From: an uncultured Oscillospiraceae bacterium
GTDB taxonomy: Bacteria; Bacillota; Clostridia; Oscillospirales; Oscillospiraceae
Direction of reading: 5' to 3'
Assembly (NCBI GenBank): GCA_934655875.1
Contig: CAKUHB010000009.1
Span: forward strand, 16,414 to 80,413
Length of the DNA: 64,000 nucleotides
Positions within the stretch are counted from its first letter, which is position 1. Each line of letters starts with the position of its first letter. The notes beneath the pieces were generated by a model. The model was not told where the DNA came from, did no database searches, and saw only the letters and a list, made by a program, of their open reading frames with translations. Positions 1 through 9,564 of this stretch are shown one piece after another. The position numbers and the translations under genes were made by a program.

Positions 1-2195
1 GCAGCAACGTGCAGGCCCTGCTCAAGCGCGGCAACATGGCGCTGGAGGACGGCGAATGGAGCAAGGCAGACGAGTTCTTTGAGCAGGTACTCAATCAGGA
101 CGCGGAGTGCGGCGCGGCGTATCTGGGGAAGTTTTTGAGCAGCAGAAAAGCAAAAAGCGTGCAGGCGTATTTGCAGAGCTGTTGCAAAAGAATAGCAAGC
201 AACGCGCCGACCGCACAAAAGAGCAGCGCCTGTGAGGAAGACAGCGCGTTTATCGATGCCTGCGTGAAAAAGTATCAGGTGCCGGACTATTACACCCCGG
301 AGGACATTCACAAGGCGCTTACCCATGACCGGCTCTACTGCGCGGATCGCGCGGCGTATTTCCGCGAAGCGCAGAAGGAGTTCAATCAAGCACTGAGCGC
401 CGACCGGAACTTTGTCCGCGCGGAAAAATTCGCCGACAGCGAAACAAAAGCGCAGTGCGGCACACTGCGCAGCGAGACCATGACTCTCCTGCGTCAGCAG
501 GAGCAGCAGGCAGAGCAGGAAGCGGCTGCGGAAAAGCAGCGCGTTACCGAGGCCTATCACGCGTTCTTGCGCGAGACTGAGCCAAAGCTGGCCGAGAAAC
601 AGAAGCAAGGTCTTGCGAAGCAGGAAGAGGATCAAAAACGCAAGGAGGAATTTGAACGCCTGCGCGCGGAACAGAAAAAGCGTGCAGAGGAAGCAGAGAA
701 ACTCGCCGCACAGGAAGCAGCGCTAAAGGCTGCAAAGGCAGCAAAGGCGAAAAAGCTTACGCTTATCTGTGCTGCGGTGGCTGCTGCTGTCATTGCGGTG
801 GTGTTGATCGTCACTCAAGTCATCATCCCATCTGCAAACTATTCCAAGGCTGAGAAGCTGCTGACTGCTGGCGATTATGACAGCGCAATCACGGCATTCG
901 CAGCTCTAGGCAATTACAAGGACGCAGCGGAGAAGATTACGCAGGCAAAAGAGCAGAAAGAAAACGAGCGTCTTGCCAAAGAAGCAGCTGAGGAGGAAGC
1001 CAGAAACGCGCAGGCATATGCCGATGCAGAAGCGCTGCTGGCAAGCGGGGATTACGACGGTGCTATCGCTGCTTTTACAGATCTGGGCGAGTATCAGGAT
1101 GCTGCCGACCGGGTAAAGGCCATAGAAGCACAGAAAGCCGAGGAAAAAGCCAAAAAGGTGGAAGCGAAAAATGCGCAGGCATATCAGGAAGCGGTTTCTC
1201 TGCTGGAAAGCGGTAATTATTCAAAAGCGTCTGACGCATTTGCTAAACTTGGCAGCTACAAAGATGCGGCTATTCGGCGGAAAGAGTGCCAGTATCAAAT
1301 GGCCGACCAGCTTCAAAATGATGGCGATACTGCTGCCGCTGCGGTAACGTTTGGGAAAGCCTGTGGATTCAACGACGCAAAAGAGCGTAGTCTGGCACTC
1401 TGGAATGTCATTGCCAAAAGAGATGTTATTGCGGCAAGCTGGGGATACACCGTTGGAGTGAAAGCAGATGGGACAGTTGTTGCAACCGGTGAAAATGATG
1501 ACGGGCAATGCAATGTATCCAAATGGAAAGATATTATCGCCGTAGCAGCTGGATACGGGCACACGGTCGGCTTGAAGGCAGATGGGACCGTGGTCGCTAC
1601 CGGAAATAATGATGATGGTCAATGCAACGTGTCCGGTTGGAGCAACATTGTCGCAGTTGCAGCAGGATCCAGCCACACAGTTGGTCTGAAAATTGACGGA
1701 ACTGTTGTTACCGCTGGCAGCACCATATGCGGTGAATCTAATTGGAGCGATATTATTTCTATAGCAGCCAACACCATTGTGACAGTTGGTCTGAAAACAG
1801 ACGGGACAGTAGTTGACAAACCTTCTTGGTATAGCATTACCGCAGTGGCAGCCGGCGGCGTACACACAGTTGGGCTTAAAATGGACGGAACAGTTATTGC
1901 CACTGGCAGCAACGACCATCGGCAATGCAACGTATCTGACTGGAATAATATTATCGCGGTGGCAGCAGGCACCGACCACACTGTTGCAGTGAAATCAAAT
2001 GGCACTGTTGTTGCCGCCGGTGAGAACGAAGATGGTCAGTGCAATGTATCTGGTTGGAGTAGTATCATTGCCGTGGCAGCAGGGTTCGACCACACTGTTG
2101 GCTTGAAGTCAGACGGAACTGTCGTTGCGGCCGGTGATAATTATTACGGTCAATGCAACGTTTCCAACTGGAAGAACATCAAGCTCCCCAATTGA
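1..2195 (+). CDS. Membrane-anchored TPR-like / RCC1-propeller protein, 5' end outside window
   Basis: The reading frame is open to the left edge. The first possible start, a GTG at 9, falls inside a helical module that is internal in the next gene, so the true start lies upstream and may include a zinc ribbon. Seen, counting from base 9: helical segment about 1-160; charged coiled coil about 160-247; one membrane helix about 250-272; three TPR-like units of the form Y-x-A-x-x-L-L-x-x-G-D-Y; then about seven repeats containing H-T-V-G-L-K-x-D-G-T-V-V, typical of an RCC1-type beta-propeller, to the C-terminus. The helix probably separates a cytoplasmic N-part from an exported propeller. The propeller half is visibly AT-richer than its neighbours. 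Function is not known; RCC1 propellers usually bind proteins. The next gene starts 21 bases downstream. Confidence 0.8.
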   Translation, partial: SNVQALLKRGNMALEDGEWSKADEFFEQVLNQDAECGAAYLGKFLSSRKAKSVQAYLQSCCKRIASNAPTAQKSSACEEDSAFIDACVKKYQVPDYYTPEDIHKALTHDRLYCADRAAYFREAQKEFNQALSADRNFVRAEKFADSETKAQCGTLRSETMTLLRQQEQQAEQEAAAEKQRVTEAYHAFLRETEPKLAEKQKQGLAKQEEDQKRKEEFERLRAEQKKRAEEAEKLAAQEAALKAAKAAKAKKLTLICAAVAAAVIAVVLIVTQVIIPSANYSKAEKLLTAGDYDSAITAFAALGNYKDAAEKITQAKEQKENERLAKEAAEEEARNAQAYADAEALLASGDYDGAIAAFTDLGEYQDAADRVKAIEAQKAEEKAKKVEAKNAQAYQEAVSLLESGNYSKASDAFAKLGSYKDAAIRRKECQYQMADQLQNDGDTAAAAVTFGKACGFNDAKERSLALWNVIAKRDVIAASWGYTVGVKADGTVVATGENDDGQCNVSKWKDIIAVAAGYGHTVGLKADGTVVATGNNDDGQCNVSGWSNIVAVAAGSSHTVGLKIDGTVVTAGSTICGESNWSDIISIAANTIVTVGLKTDGTVVDKPSWYSITAVAAGGVHTVGLKMDGTVIATGSNDHRQCNVSDWNNIIAVAAGTDHTVAVKSNGTVVAAGENEDGQCNVSGWSSIIAVAAGFDHTVGLKSDGTVVAAGDNYYGQCNVSNWKNIKLPN

Positions 2196-2216
2196 TAGAG
2201 AAAGAAGGACGAGAAG

Positions 2217-5045
2217 ATGGCAATTATGAAATGTAAGATGTGCGGCGGGGATATTGAGATCTCGGCGGACAAGACCTTCGGAACGTGTGAATACTGCGGC
2301 AGCACGATGACGCTGCCGAAGACGGATGACGACCAGCGGCTGAGCTTATTCAACCGCGGCACGCATCTGCGGCGCAACGGTGAATTTGACAAGGCTGCGG
2401 CGATCTATGAGCGGCTGATCGGTGAGAACGACGCGGACGCGGAAGCGCACTGGAACCTGCTGCTCTGCCGGTACGGCATCGAGTATGTGCAGGATCCGGC
2501 CTCCGGCGAGCGTATCCCGACCTGCCACCGCGCGAGCTTTGACAGCATTCTGAACGATGTGGACTATCAGGCCGCGCTGCAATACTCCGACGGCGTGGCG
2601 CGGAGCCTGTATGAAAAGGAAGCGCAGCGCATTGCTGCGCTGCAAAGGGACATTCTGGCGATCTCGCAGAAGGAATCGCCGTTCGACGTGTTCATCTGCT
2701 ACAAAGAATCCGACGAGAACGGCAGGCGCACGAAGGATTCCGCGCTGGCGCAGGATATTTACTACCAGCTCACCGACGCGGGCTATAAGGTCTTCTTCGC
2801 GCGCATCACGCTGGAGGATAAGCTCGGACAGGAATACGAGCCGTATATCTTTGCCGCCCTGCACTCGGCAAAGGTCATGGTTGTGGTCGGCACGAAGCCG
2901 GAATACCTGAACGCTGTCTGGGTCAAAAACGAGTGGAGCCGGTATCTCGCGCTCATGCGCACCGACCGCAGCCGCCTGCTCATCCCCTGCTACCGCGATA
3001 TGGATCCGTATGATATGCCGGAAGAGCTCAGCATGCTGCAAAGTCAGGACATGGGGCGGATCGGGTTCATTCAGGATCTCATCCGCGGCGTCAGAAAAGT
3101 CGTAGACGCGGCAAAGCCGCAGCCGGAGCAGCCGTCCGCCGCGGCGGACGCCGGGACGAAGACCGCGCCGCTCCTGCGCCGCGGCACGCTCTTTCTGGAG
3201 GACGGCGACTGGGCCAACGCAAACCAGTATTTTGAAAAGGTGCTGGACGCCGCGCCGGAGTGCGCGGAAGCGTATCTCGGAAAATTCCTCGCGCAGAATC
3301 ACGCAAAGTCCGCCGCGGACTATGCAAACGCCCGTCTTGCGGACATTGTCAGGCACGCGCCGTCCATCAAAAACACGGACGCGTGCGCGGCGGACGGTGC
3401 ATTTATCTCCGCCTGCACAGAAAAATATCAGGTCGACGGATATCTGAGCAGTCAGGAGATCACCAGAATGCTTTCCGCCTTTGACCGGCAGTATTGCAGT
3501 CAGGCGGCCTATTACCGCACCGCGGCGGAGACGGCAAGAAGCGAACTGGACACAGACCGCAATCTGACCCGCGCCCGGCAGTTCGGCTCGGACAAGACCC
3601 GCGCCCAATGCCAGAGCATCTGCGACAGCCTGTTCGGCCCGCTGGCGGAAAAGCTCCGCCAGTGCGAAGAGGAAGACGCCCGCCAGGCGCGCAGCATCCG
3701 CGAGGACTACGCCGCCTTTCTGAAAAAGGCGGAGGAAAAAGTCACCGCACGCTCCGAGCAGCTGCGGCAGAAAGAAGCACAGGCACAGCTCGAGCAGGAG
3801 CGGCAGCAGCGCGAAGCGGAGGAAGCGGAGCGCCAGCGCCGTCTGGAGGAGCTTCACCAGCTGGCAAAGGCCCGCCGGAAACAGACGGCCAAAAAGATCG
3901 CCAGGGGCGCGGTCGTTGCCGGGCTGCTGCTGGCCGCGGCTCTCAGCTTTTTGAAGTTTGCGAACCGGAAGTATGATCAGGCGGTGGCGCTCGCCGCGGA
4001 GGGCAGCTATGCGCAGGCCGCGGAAGCGTTCGACGAGCTGAAAACCTACAGAGACAGCAAGGAGCAGTTCGCGGAGAACATGCGTCTGGCCGGAGAAGCG
4101 TATCTGGCGTCGGGCGAGACGGCGCGCGCCGCCATGTGCTACGCAAAGATCGGCGATCCGGAAAGCATGGAAAAAAGCTATGCGCTGTGGGACACGGTCG
4201 CGGTGCGGAAGACGATCTCCGTCGGATATAACTACACCGCCGCGTTGAAAGACGACGGCACGGTCGTATTTACCGACAGGCACGCGTTTGACTCCTCGCC
4301 CGCGGGCTGGCACGACATCATCGCGATCGCCTGCGGCGACGACCATCTGCTCGGCCTGCGGGCAGACGGCAGCGTCTGCGCAGCCGGACGGAATACAAAA
4401 GGCGAATGCGACGTTTCCGACTGGAAAAACATCGTGGCGATTGCCGCAGGGATGGACTACTCGGTCGGCCTGCGGGCGGACGGAACGGTCGTCACGGCTG
4501 GACGGAAGGACAATGGCAACCACAAGACCGGCGACTGGACAGATATCGTAGCGATCGACGCCAAGAGCCTACAGGCCGTCGCCCTGAAAGCGGACGGAAC
4601 CGTGATCATGACCGGGGATACGGATAGTGAGAAGACGCTGGTGGAAAGCTGGACGGATATCAAGGCGATCTCGGCCGGATGGTTCCACACGGTCGGGATC
4701 AAGCAGGACGGAACAGTCGTTGCGGCGGGACATGACACCGATGGTGCCTGCGACGTCGGCAGCTGGAGCAATATCTGCGCAGCGGTCGGCGGCGGAAGCA
4801 CAAAGTTTGACTACACGATCGGTCTGCGGACGGACGGCACGCTGGTCGTGACGCGTCCGGAAAGCGTGGAAGCCGGCTCCGCACGTGACATTGCCGGCTG
4901 GAGCAGCATTGTCGCAGTTGCGACAGGCACAGATACGGAAAAGCTCACCCTTGGTCTGCGGTCGGACGGCACGGTCGTCGCCGTGGGCGATACGGACGGC
5001 ATTGATCTGAGCGAATGGACAAATATCAAGCTCCCAAACAGATAA
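2217..5045 (+). CDS. Zinc ribbon / TIR domain / transmembrane / RCC1-propeller protein
   Basis: 942 residues. An N-terminal zinc ribbon (CKMCGG ... CEYCGS, residues 6-28) is followed by a TPR-like helix pair (about 40-75). A TIR domain spans about 152-290: it opens with SPFDVFICYKESDENG and has the box GQEYEPYIFAALHSAKVM. Bacterial TIR domains are either NAD-consuming enzymes or scaffolds; a glutamate in the EYEP segment is a candidate catalytic residue, but that is inference. A helical module homologous to the start of the previous protein follows (about 320-470), then a coiled coil, one membrane helix near 563-580, a TPR-like unit and about seven RCC1-type repeats to the end. The start is ATG 2217 after an AGAAGGA ribosome site; ATG 2226 is an alternative. 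The gene sits mid-operon. It may act in defence, stress sensing or surface signalling. Confidence 0.85.
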   Translation: MAIMKCKMCGGDIEISADKTFGTCEYCGSTMTLPKTDDDQRLSLFNRGTHLRRNGEFDKAAAIYERLIGENDADAEAHWNLLLCRYGIEYVQDPASGERIPTCHRASFDSILNDVDYQAALQYSDGVARSLYEKEAQRIAALQRDILAISQKESPFDVFICYKESDENGRRTKDSALAQDIYYQLTDAGYKVFFARITLEDKLGQEYEPYIFAALHSAKVMVVVGTKPEYLNAVWVKNEWSRYLALMRTDRSRLLIPCYRDMDPYDMPEELSMLQSQDMGRIGFIQDLIRGVRKVVDAAKPQPEQPSAAADAGTKTAPLLRRGTLFLEDGDWANANQYFEKVLDAAPECAEAYLGKFLAQNHAKSAADYANARLADIVRHAPSIKNTDACAADGAFISACTEKYQVDGYLSSQEITRMLSAFDRQYCSQAAYYRTAAETARSELDTDRNLTRARQFGSDKTRAQCQSICDSLFGPLAEKLRQCEEEDARQARSIREDYAAFLKKAEEKVTARSEQLRQKEAQAQLEQERQQREAEEAERQRRLEELHQLAKARRKQTAKKIARGAVVAGLLLAAALSFLKFANRKYDQAVALAAEGSYAQAAEAFDELKTYRDSKEQFAENMRLAGEAYLASGETARAAMCYAKIGDPESMEKSYALWDTVAVRKTISVGYNYTAALKDDGTVVFTDRHAFDSSPAGWHDIIAIACGDDHLLGLRADGSVCAAGRNTKGECDVSDWKNIVAIAAGMDYSVGLRADGTVVTAGRKDNGNHKTGDWTDIVAIDAKSLQAVALKADGTVIMTGDTDSEKTLVESWTDIKAISAGWFHTVGIKQDGTVVAAGHDTDGACDVGSWSNICAAVGGGSTKFDYTIGLRTDGTLVVTRPESVEAGSARDIAGWSSIVAVATGTDTEKLTLGLRSDGTVVAVGDTDGIDLSEWTNIKLPNR

Positions 5046-5060
5046 GAGAGGAAGAACGCA

Positions 5061-6920
5061 ATGAGCAAATTTGTAATTGAATGCCCCAAATGCGGGAAAT
5101 ACGCCGAAGCCAGCACCGGCCTGTTTGCAAAACGGAGGATCCCCTGCACGTGCGGGCACGCCATCGACGTGCGTACGGAACGGCTCGCGACCCGCGAATG
5201 CCCGCACTGCGGCAATACCGTCCTCTATGACCAGTCCAAGGGCGAAAAGGCGCTCTGCCCCGTCTGCCATACGCCGGTCAACACGACGGCCCTTCAGCTC
5301 AAGACCGTGGAATTTTCCTGCGCGCAGTGCGGCATCCAGCTGCACGCGAGCAAGGCGGATACGACCTGCATCTGCCCCGTCTGCGGCTGCGAGAACGACG
5401 TGGAGCAGCGCGTCACGACCGACCGGATCAAAAAGGACGGTCTTGCCAGCATCATCAAATACGAGGGCGACAACGAGACCTTCGTCTGGAAGCACCCGAT
5501 CGAGGACTTCAACTTCGGCTCGCAGCTGATCGTCCATGAGAGTCAGGAAGCGATCTTCTTCCGCGACGGGCAGGCACTCGACCTCTTCGGCGCGGGCCGC
5601 TACACGCTGCAAACGCAGCAGCTGCCGCTGCTGGAGAAGATCTACAAGCTCCCGACCGACACCGAGGGCACGTTCCATTCCGAGGTCTATTTCATCAACC
5701 TCGCCACCCAGATGGGCGTCAAATGGGGCACGGACAGCAAAGTCCGGATGTTTGACCCTGCGTCCCACCTGCCGATCGAGATCGGCGCGTCGGGCGAATT
5801 TAATATCCGCGTGACCGACTCGCGCAAGCTTCTTTTGAAGGTCGTCGGCACGACGGGCGGGCTTGGGCAGGAGCAGCTGCTGGGCATCGGGAACGGCAAG
5901 GGCTTCTTCCGCTCGATGGTCATGACGCAGGTGAAAAGCTACCTTGCGCAGACGATCAAGGAAAACGCCATCGACATTCTGGAGATCGACGAGCACCTCA
6001 TGGCGCTCTCCGGCGCGCTGCGCGAGCGGATCAACGCCGCGCTGGATGAATACGGCCTGACGATGCCGGAATTTTACGTCAGCCGTATCGTAACGCCGGA
6101 CGACGACCCCAATTTCCGCCGCATGAAGGAGCAGCACGCCGAGCAGTATCTGCTCGTCCGGCAGGAGAACATCCGCAAAGCCGAAGCCGAAGCCGCGGCA
6201 GGCCGCAAGGCGGTCGAAGCGCAGACGGCTGCCCACCTGAAGATCATCGGCGCGCAGGGCGACGCGGAAGCACTCAAGATCCAGAAGCAGGCCGAAGCCG
6301 AAGCCTATCGCATGCAGGCCGAAGCCGAAGCCGCCGAAATGCACATGAAGGGCTACAGCTATCAGCAGGAGTCCGCCCGGCAGGTCGGTCTGGAAGCGAT
6401 GAAAAATGGCCTTGGCGGCGGCGCGAATGCTGCGGGCGCGCTGGGCGATCTCGCGGGGCTTGGTGTAAGTCTTGGCGCAATGGGCAGTGTCATCGGCATG
6501 ACGAAGGATGCGCTGAACCCCATGACGCAGGACGCCGCGCAGATGGGCGCGGCCGTCGGTGCAGCCGGCACAGGCGGCTGGGACTGCCCGGCGTGCGGAC
6601 ACAAAAACATCACCACGAACTTCTGCCCCGACTGCGGCGGCAAAAAGCCCGAAGCAAAAACCGGCTGGGACTGCGCACAGTGCGGCACAAAGAACATCCA
6701 GAGCAGATTCTGCCCGAACTGCGGCGCAAAGAAGCCGGAGGAGCCGAAGGGCTGGATCTGCCCGGACTGCGGCACGAAAGATATCACGACGAACTTCTGC
6801 CCCAACTGCGGCACGAAGAAGCCGGAGGCGCCAAAGGGCTGGATCTGCCCGGACTGCGGCACGAAGGATATCATGACGAACTTCTGCCCGAACTGCGGAC
6901 GGAAGAAGGAGGAGACATAA
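5061..6920 (+). CDS. SPFH (band 7) domain protein with N- and C-terminal zinc ribbons
   Basis: 619 residues. The N-terminus carries three tandem CxxC-type zinc ribbons (about residues 9-115). An SPFH/band-7 domain of the kind also found in YdjI and virion-core-like proteins follows (about 150-350). Next comes an Ala/Glu-rich coiled coil (about 370-440) and a Gly/Ala-rich linker. The C-terminus holds four near-identical ribbons of the form C-x-x-C-G-x-K-x-I-x(4)-F-C-P-x-C-G. SPFH proteins oligomerise into membrane-associated scaffolds and zinc-ribbon tails usually mediate protein contacts, so this may be the scaffold for the TIR/RCC1 membrane proteins around it; that is inferred from context. 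The start is ATG 5061 after GAGAGGAAGAA. The stop directly abuts the next start codon. Confidence 0.87.
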   Translation: MSKFVIECPKCGKYAEASTGLFAKRRIPCTCGHAIDVRTERLATRECPHCGNTVLYDQSKGEKALCPVCHTPVNTTALQLKTVEFSCAQCGIQLHASKADTTCICPVCGCENDVEQRVTTDRIKKDGLASIIKYEGDNETFVWKHPIEDFNFGSQLIVHESQEAIFFRDGQALDLFGAGRYTLQTQQLPLLEKIYKLPTDTEGTFHSEVYFINLATQMGVKWGTDSKVRMFDPASHLPIEIGASGEFNIRVTDSRKLLLKVVGTTGGLGQEQLLGIGNGKGFFRSMVMTQVKSYLAQTIKENAIDILEIDEHLMALSGALRERINAALDEYGLTMPEFYVSRIVTPDDDPNFRRMKEQHAEQYLLVRQENIRKAEAEAAAGRKAVEAQTAAHLKIIGAQGDAEALKIQKQAEAEAYRMQAEAEAAEMHMKGYSYQQESARQVGLEAMKNGLGGGANAAGALGDLAGLGVSLGAMGSVIGMTKDALNPMTQDAAQMGAAVGAAGTGGWDCPACGHKNITTNFCPDCGGKKPEAKTGWDCAQCGTKNIQSRFCPNCGAKKPEEPKGWICPDCGTKDITTNFCPNCGTKKPEAPKGWICPDCGTKDIMTNFCPNCGRKKEET

Positions 6921-8597
6921 ATGGCGGCAAAGCTGGAATGTGAAATCTGCGGCGGCAAGCTGATCGGCAAGCCCGGCGGCATCTTCGAGTGCGATTCCTG
7001 CGGCATGGAGTATTCCACCGAATGGGCCAAGGCCAAAATTCAGGAAATCAAAGGCACGGTCAAGGTCGAGGGCACGGTCGAGGTCACCGGCAAGGTACAG
7101 GTCGAAGGCGGCACAGTGCAGGTCGAGGGCGCGGTGACAAAAGAGAGTCTTCTCAAGCGCGCGGAGATGTGCTGCGCGGAGAAGGACTGGGGCAAAGCAA
7201 AGGCGCTGATTGAACAGGTTCTGAATATCGACCCGGAGTGCGGCGAAGCGTATCTGACCTCGGTGATGGTAGAGCGGGTCATGCAGTCAAAAGAAGACCT
7301 CCACGCATACTGCACCAACGCCATCCTTCCTCTGCCGCAAGGGAAAAACATGGAGCGCGCACAGCAGTTCCTGCCGGAGCTTTTTGCACAATGGAAAGAA
7401 GAAAAAGAGCGCAACTACGCAGCGTATCTTAAGAAATACGAGGAAAGCGGCGCAGCGCAGCTGCGTGCGCGCTATGCAAAGACAGATGGACTGCTGGTCT
7501 GTGGGTATCCCGGCCTGCTCGGGATTCGAACAGACGGAACTGTTCTGGTATCGGCAACAGAAACGCGGGAGCCGGACGCCGCCGCGATCCGGCAGTGGGA
7601 TGAGATCACAACAATTGCTTGCGGCGTGAATCATACAGTTGGCCTTCGGGCAGACGGCACAGTCGTCGCCGTTGGAAAAAATGGTAGCGGCCAGTGCAAT
7701 GTTGAGAAATGGCGAAACATCACAGCAATTGCTTGCGGCGGGAATCATACAGTTGGCCTTCGGGCAGACGGTACGGTCGTTGCTGTCGGAGCAAATGAAA
7801 ATGGACAGTGCAATGTCAGGGACTGGCGGGACGTCACAGCAATTGCTTGCGGCGATAGCCATACGGCTGGTCTTCGGGCAGACGGTACGGTCGTTGCAGC
7901 CGGATGCAATGAAGAGCAGTGCAATGCCATCAAGGGCTGGCGGGATATTACCGCAATCGCCTGTAGCGGATCCCATACCGTCGGTCTCCGGGCAGACGGC
8001 ACAGCGGCTGCGACAGACTATCCGAATTGTGAAAACTGGCGCGACGTTGTCTCGCTTGTGTGCAATGGCGAGTATGGTCTGCGGAAGAACGGGACGCTTG
8101 CGCCGAGCTGGGGCAATCTGTGCTGCGGCTGGTCGGACATTATCGCCGTTTCGGGTTATGGCAGTCATATCTCCGCGCTGCGCAGCGACGGAACGGTTAT
8201 ATGCGCTGGCGGCGGAGAAAGCCAAAAGTGGACGGATATCGTCAGCATTTGCAGCATCCTCGATAAGGTGTATGGCATACGGAAAGACGGTACCGTCGTG
8301 GCGGCTGGCGAATCTCATAGAGATGTTTCCGGCTGGCGCTTATTTAACAGTATTGATACCTTGGAACAGGAGCGCACGAAAGGACTGGCACGTGCCCGGG
8401 CCGAACACCTTGCAAAGGAAAAGGCCAAAGCTGATCGCATCGCACAGAAAAAAGCAGAGCTTCAGGCTGAACGGGACGAACTGCAAGCAGAGCTTTCGCA
8501 GCTCAAGGGGCTGTTTTCCGGCAAGCGCCGAAAAGAAATTGAACTTCTGCTGACCGTCAACCGGTATGAGCTTCAGGAATTGGAGGAACAGGCATGA
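6921..8597 (+). CDS. Zinc ribbon / helical / RCC1-propeller protein with C-terminal coiled coil
   Basis: 558 residues. An N-terminal zinc ribbon (CEICGG ... CDSCGM) leads into a short beta repeat of alternating V-x-V-x-G-T/K units (about 38-70), then a TPR-like helical stretch (about 75-180). Seven to eight RCC1-type repeats with HTVGLRADGTVVAVG follow (about 190-465), then a charged coiled coil ending in an R/K-E-L-rich helix (about 480-555). No membrane helix or signal peptide is visible, so unlike the first two genes this product is probably cytoplasmic. ATG 6921 directly follows the upstream stop, with GGAGGAG as ribosome site, indicating translational coupling. The stop overlaps the next start by four bases (ATGA). 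Confidence 0.83.
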   Translation: MAAKLECEICGGKLIGKPGGIFECDSCGMEYSTEWAKAKIQEIKGTVKVEGTVEVTGKVQVEGGTVQVEGAVTKESLLKRAEMCCAEKDWGKAKALIEQVLNIDPECGEAYLTSVMVERVMQSKEDLHAYCTNAILPLPQGKNMERAQQFLPELFAQWKEEKERNYAAYLKKYEESGAAQLRARYAKTDGLLVCGYPGLLGIRTDGTVLVSATETREPDAAAIRQWDEITTIACGVNHTVGLRADGTVVAVGKNGSGQCNVEKWRNITAIACGGNHTVGLRADGTVVAVGANENGQCNVRDWRDVTAIACGDSHTAGLRADGTVVAAGCNEEQCNAIKGWRDITAIACSGSHTVGLRADGTAAATDYPNCENWRDVVSLVCNGEYGLRKNGTLAPSWGNLCCGWSDIIAVSGYGSHISALRSDGTVICAGGGESQKWTDIVSICSILDKVYGIRKDGTVVAAGESHRDVSGWRLFNSIDTLEQERTKGLARARAEHLAKEKAKADRIAQKKAELQAERDELQAELSQLKGLFSGKRRKEIELLLTVNRYELQELEEQA

Positions 8598-9289
8598 AAC
8601 AGGACAAAGGAAAAACCCAGACGCTTCTGATCCTCGCCATTGTGCTGGCGGCGTATCTGGTGCTGGCATTCGTGATCCCATTTGCAAAGACCGGCGTGTT
8701 CTGGCTGGCGCTGGTGTTTACGCTGGCGGCGTTCGGCTTGCAGCTGTATGTGATGAAGCTGTCGTTTACAAAGGGCAAGGACGCGCGAAGCAAGTTCTAC
8801 GGCTTCCCGATTGCCCGCGTCGGCGCGGTGCACCTGATCGTGCAGCTCGTGCTGAGCTTCCTGTTCATGGCGCTCGCCGCATACTGCCCGGCATGGGTCG
8901 CCGCCGTCATCTTTGTGGTGCTGCTGGCCGCCGCTGCCGTCGGCGTTGTTGCGGCAGACGCAATGCGCGACGAGGTCGAGCGGCAGGACGTGCAGCTCAA
9001 AACGGACGTGGCCGCCATGCGCACGCTGCAATCGCGCGCGGCAGCGCTGGTTGCCCGCTGCGAGGACGCGGCACTGCGGGCTGACGCGCAGAAGCTTTCG
9101 GACGCGTTCCGGTACAGCGATCCCGTGACAAATCCCGCAACGAGCGCCGCAGAGCACGAGCTTTCCGCCTGCATGGACGAGCTGGAGCGCGCCGCGCTTG
9201 ACGGCGATGTTGAAAACGCAAAGACGCTGATCCGGCGCACCGCCGCCCAGCTCTCAGAGCGCAACCGCCTGTGCAAGCTGAATAAATAA
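8594..9289 (+). CDS. Four-helix membrane protein with cytoplasmic coiled tail
   Basis: 231 residues; no family recognised. Four hydrophobic helices lie at about 10-30, 35-53, 73-93 and 96-115, followed by a charged helical tail with repeated A-A-L-x-A-R-C and E-L-x-R-A-A-L patterns to residue 231. It overlaps the preceding gene by four bases and is the last gene before a strong terminator, so it belongs to the TIR/SPFH/RCC1 operon. It may be a membrane partner for the SPFH or coiled-coil proteins, but nothing in the sequence proves that. Confidence 0.75.
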   Translation: MKQDKGKTQTLLILAIVLAAYLVLAFVIPFAKTGVFWLALVFTLAAFGLQLYVMKLSFTKGKDARSKFYGFPIARVGAVHLIVQLVLSFLFMALAAYCPAWVAAVIFVVLLAAAAVGVVAADAMRDEVERQDVQLKTDVAAMRTLQSRAAALVARCEDAALRADAQKLSDAFRYSDPVTNPATSAAEHELSACMDELERAALDGDVENAKTLIRRTAAQLSERNRLCKLNK

Positions 9290-9334
9290 CCCCGCGCAGC
9301 AAACCGCTCCTGCACCTTTCAAGCATAACCTGCG

Positions 9335-9367
9335 GCGGGCCTGATATTCCGGGAATATCAGGCCCGC
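9335..9367 (+). terminator. Intrinsic terminator of the TIR/RCC1 operon
   Basis: A perfect GC-rich inverted repeat (GCGGGCCTGATATTCC and its complement, almost no loop) lies 46 bases after the last stop and is followed by TTTG and a T/C-rich stretch. Confidence 0.8.
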
Positions 9368-9457
9368 TTTGTGCTTCTTCTCTCCCGTGCCGTGGCAGCC
9401 CGCCGAAAAATGTTCAAAAAGCCAGGAAAAAAGCAGCAAAATGCATGTAGTAAACAC

Positions 9458-9486
9458 TTGCTTTGCATAGATATGCATGTTATAGT
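9458..9486 (+). promoter_or_regulatory. Sigma-A promoter with palindrome in the spacer
   Basis: TTGCTT (9458-9463), a 17-bp spacer and TATAGT (9481-9486) lie 79 bases before the SLH exoprotein start. The spacer holds the palindrome TGCATA-GA-TATGCA (9464-9477). ATGCATGT occurs at 9441-9448 and again at 9473-9480, 32 bp (about three helical turns) apart. This layout suits a repressor site; the regulator is unknown. Confidence 0.65.
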
Positions 9487-9564
9487 AGAACCAGATAGCG
9501 GAAAAAGGGGAAATATGATACCAATTCTCCCTCTGCTGTCAAAAAAGAAGATGGAGAGAAAGCT

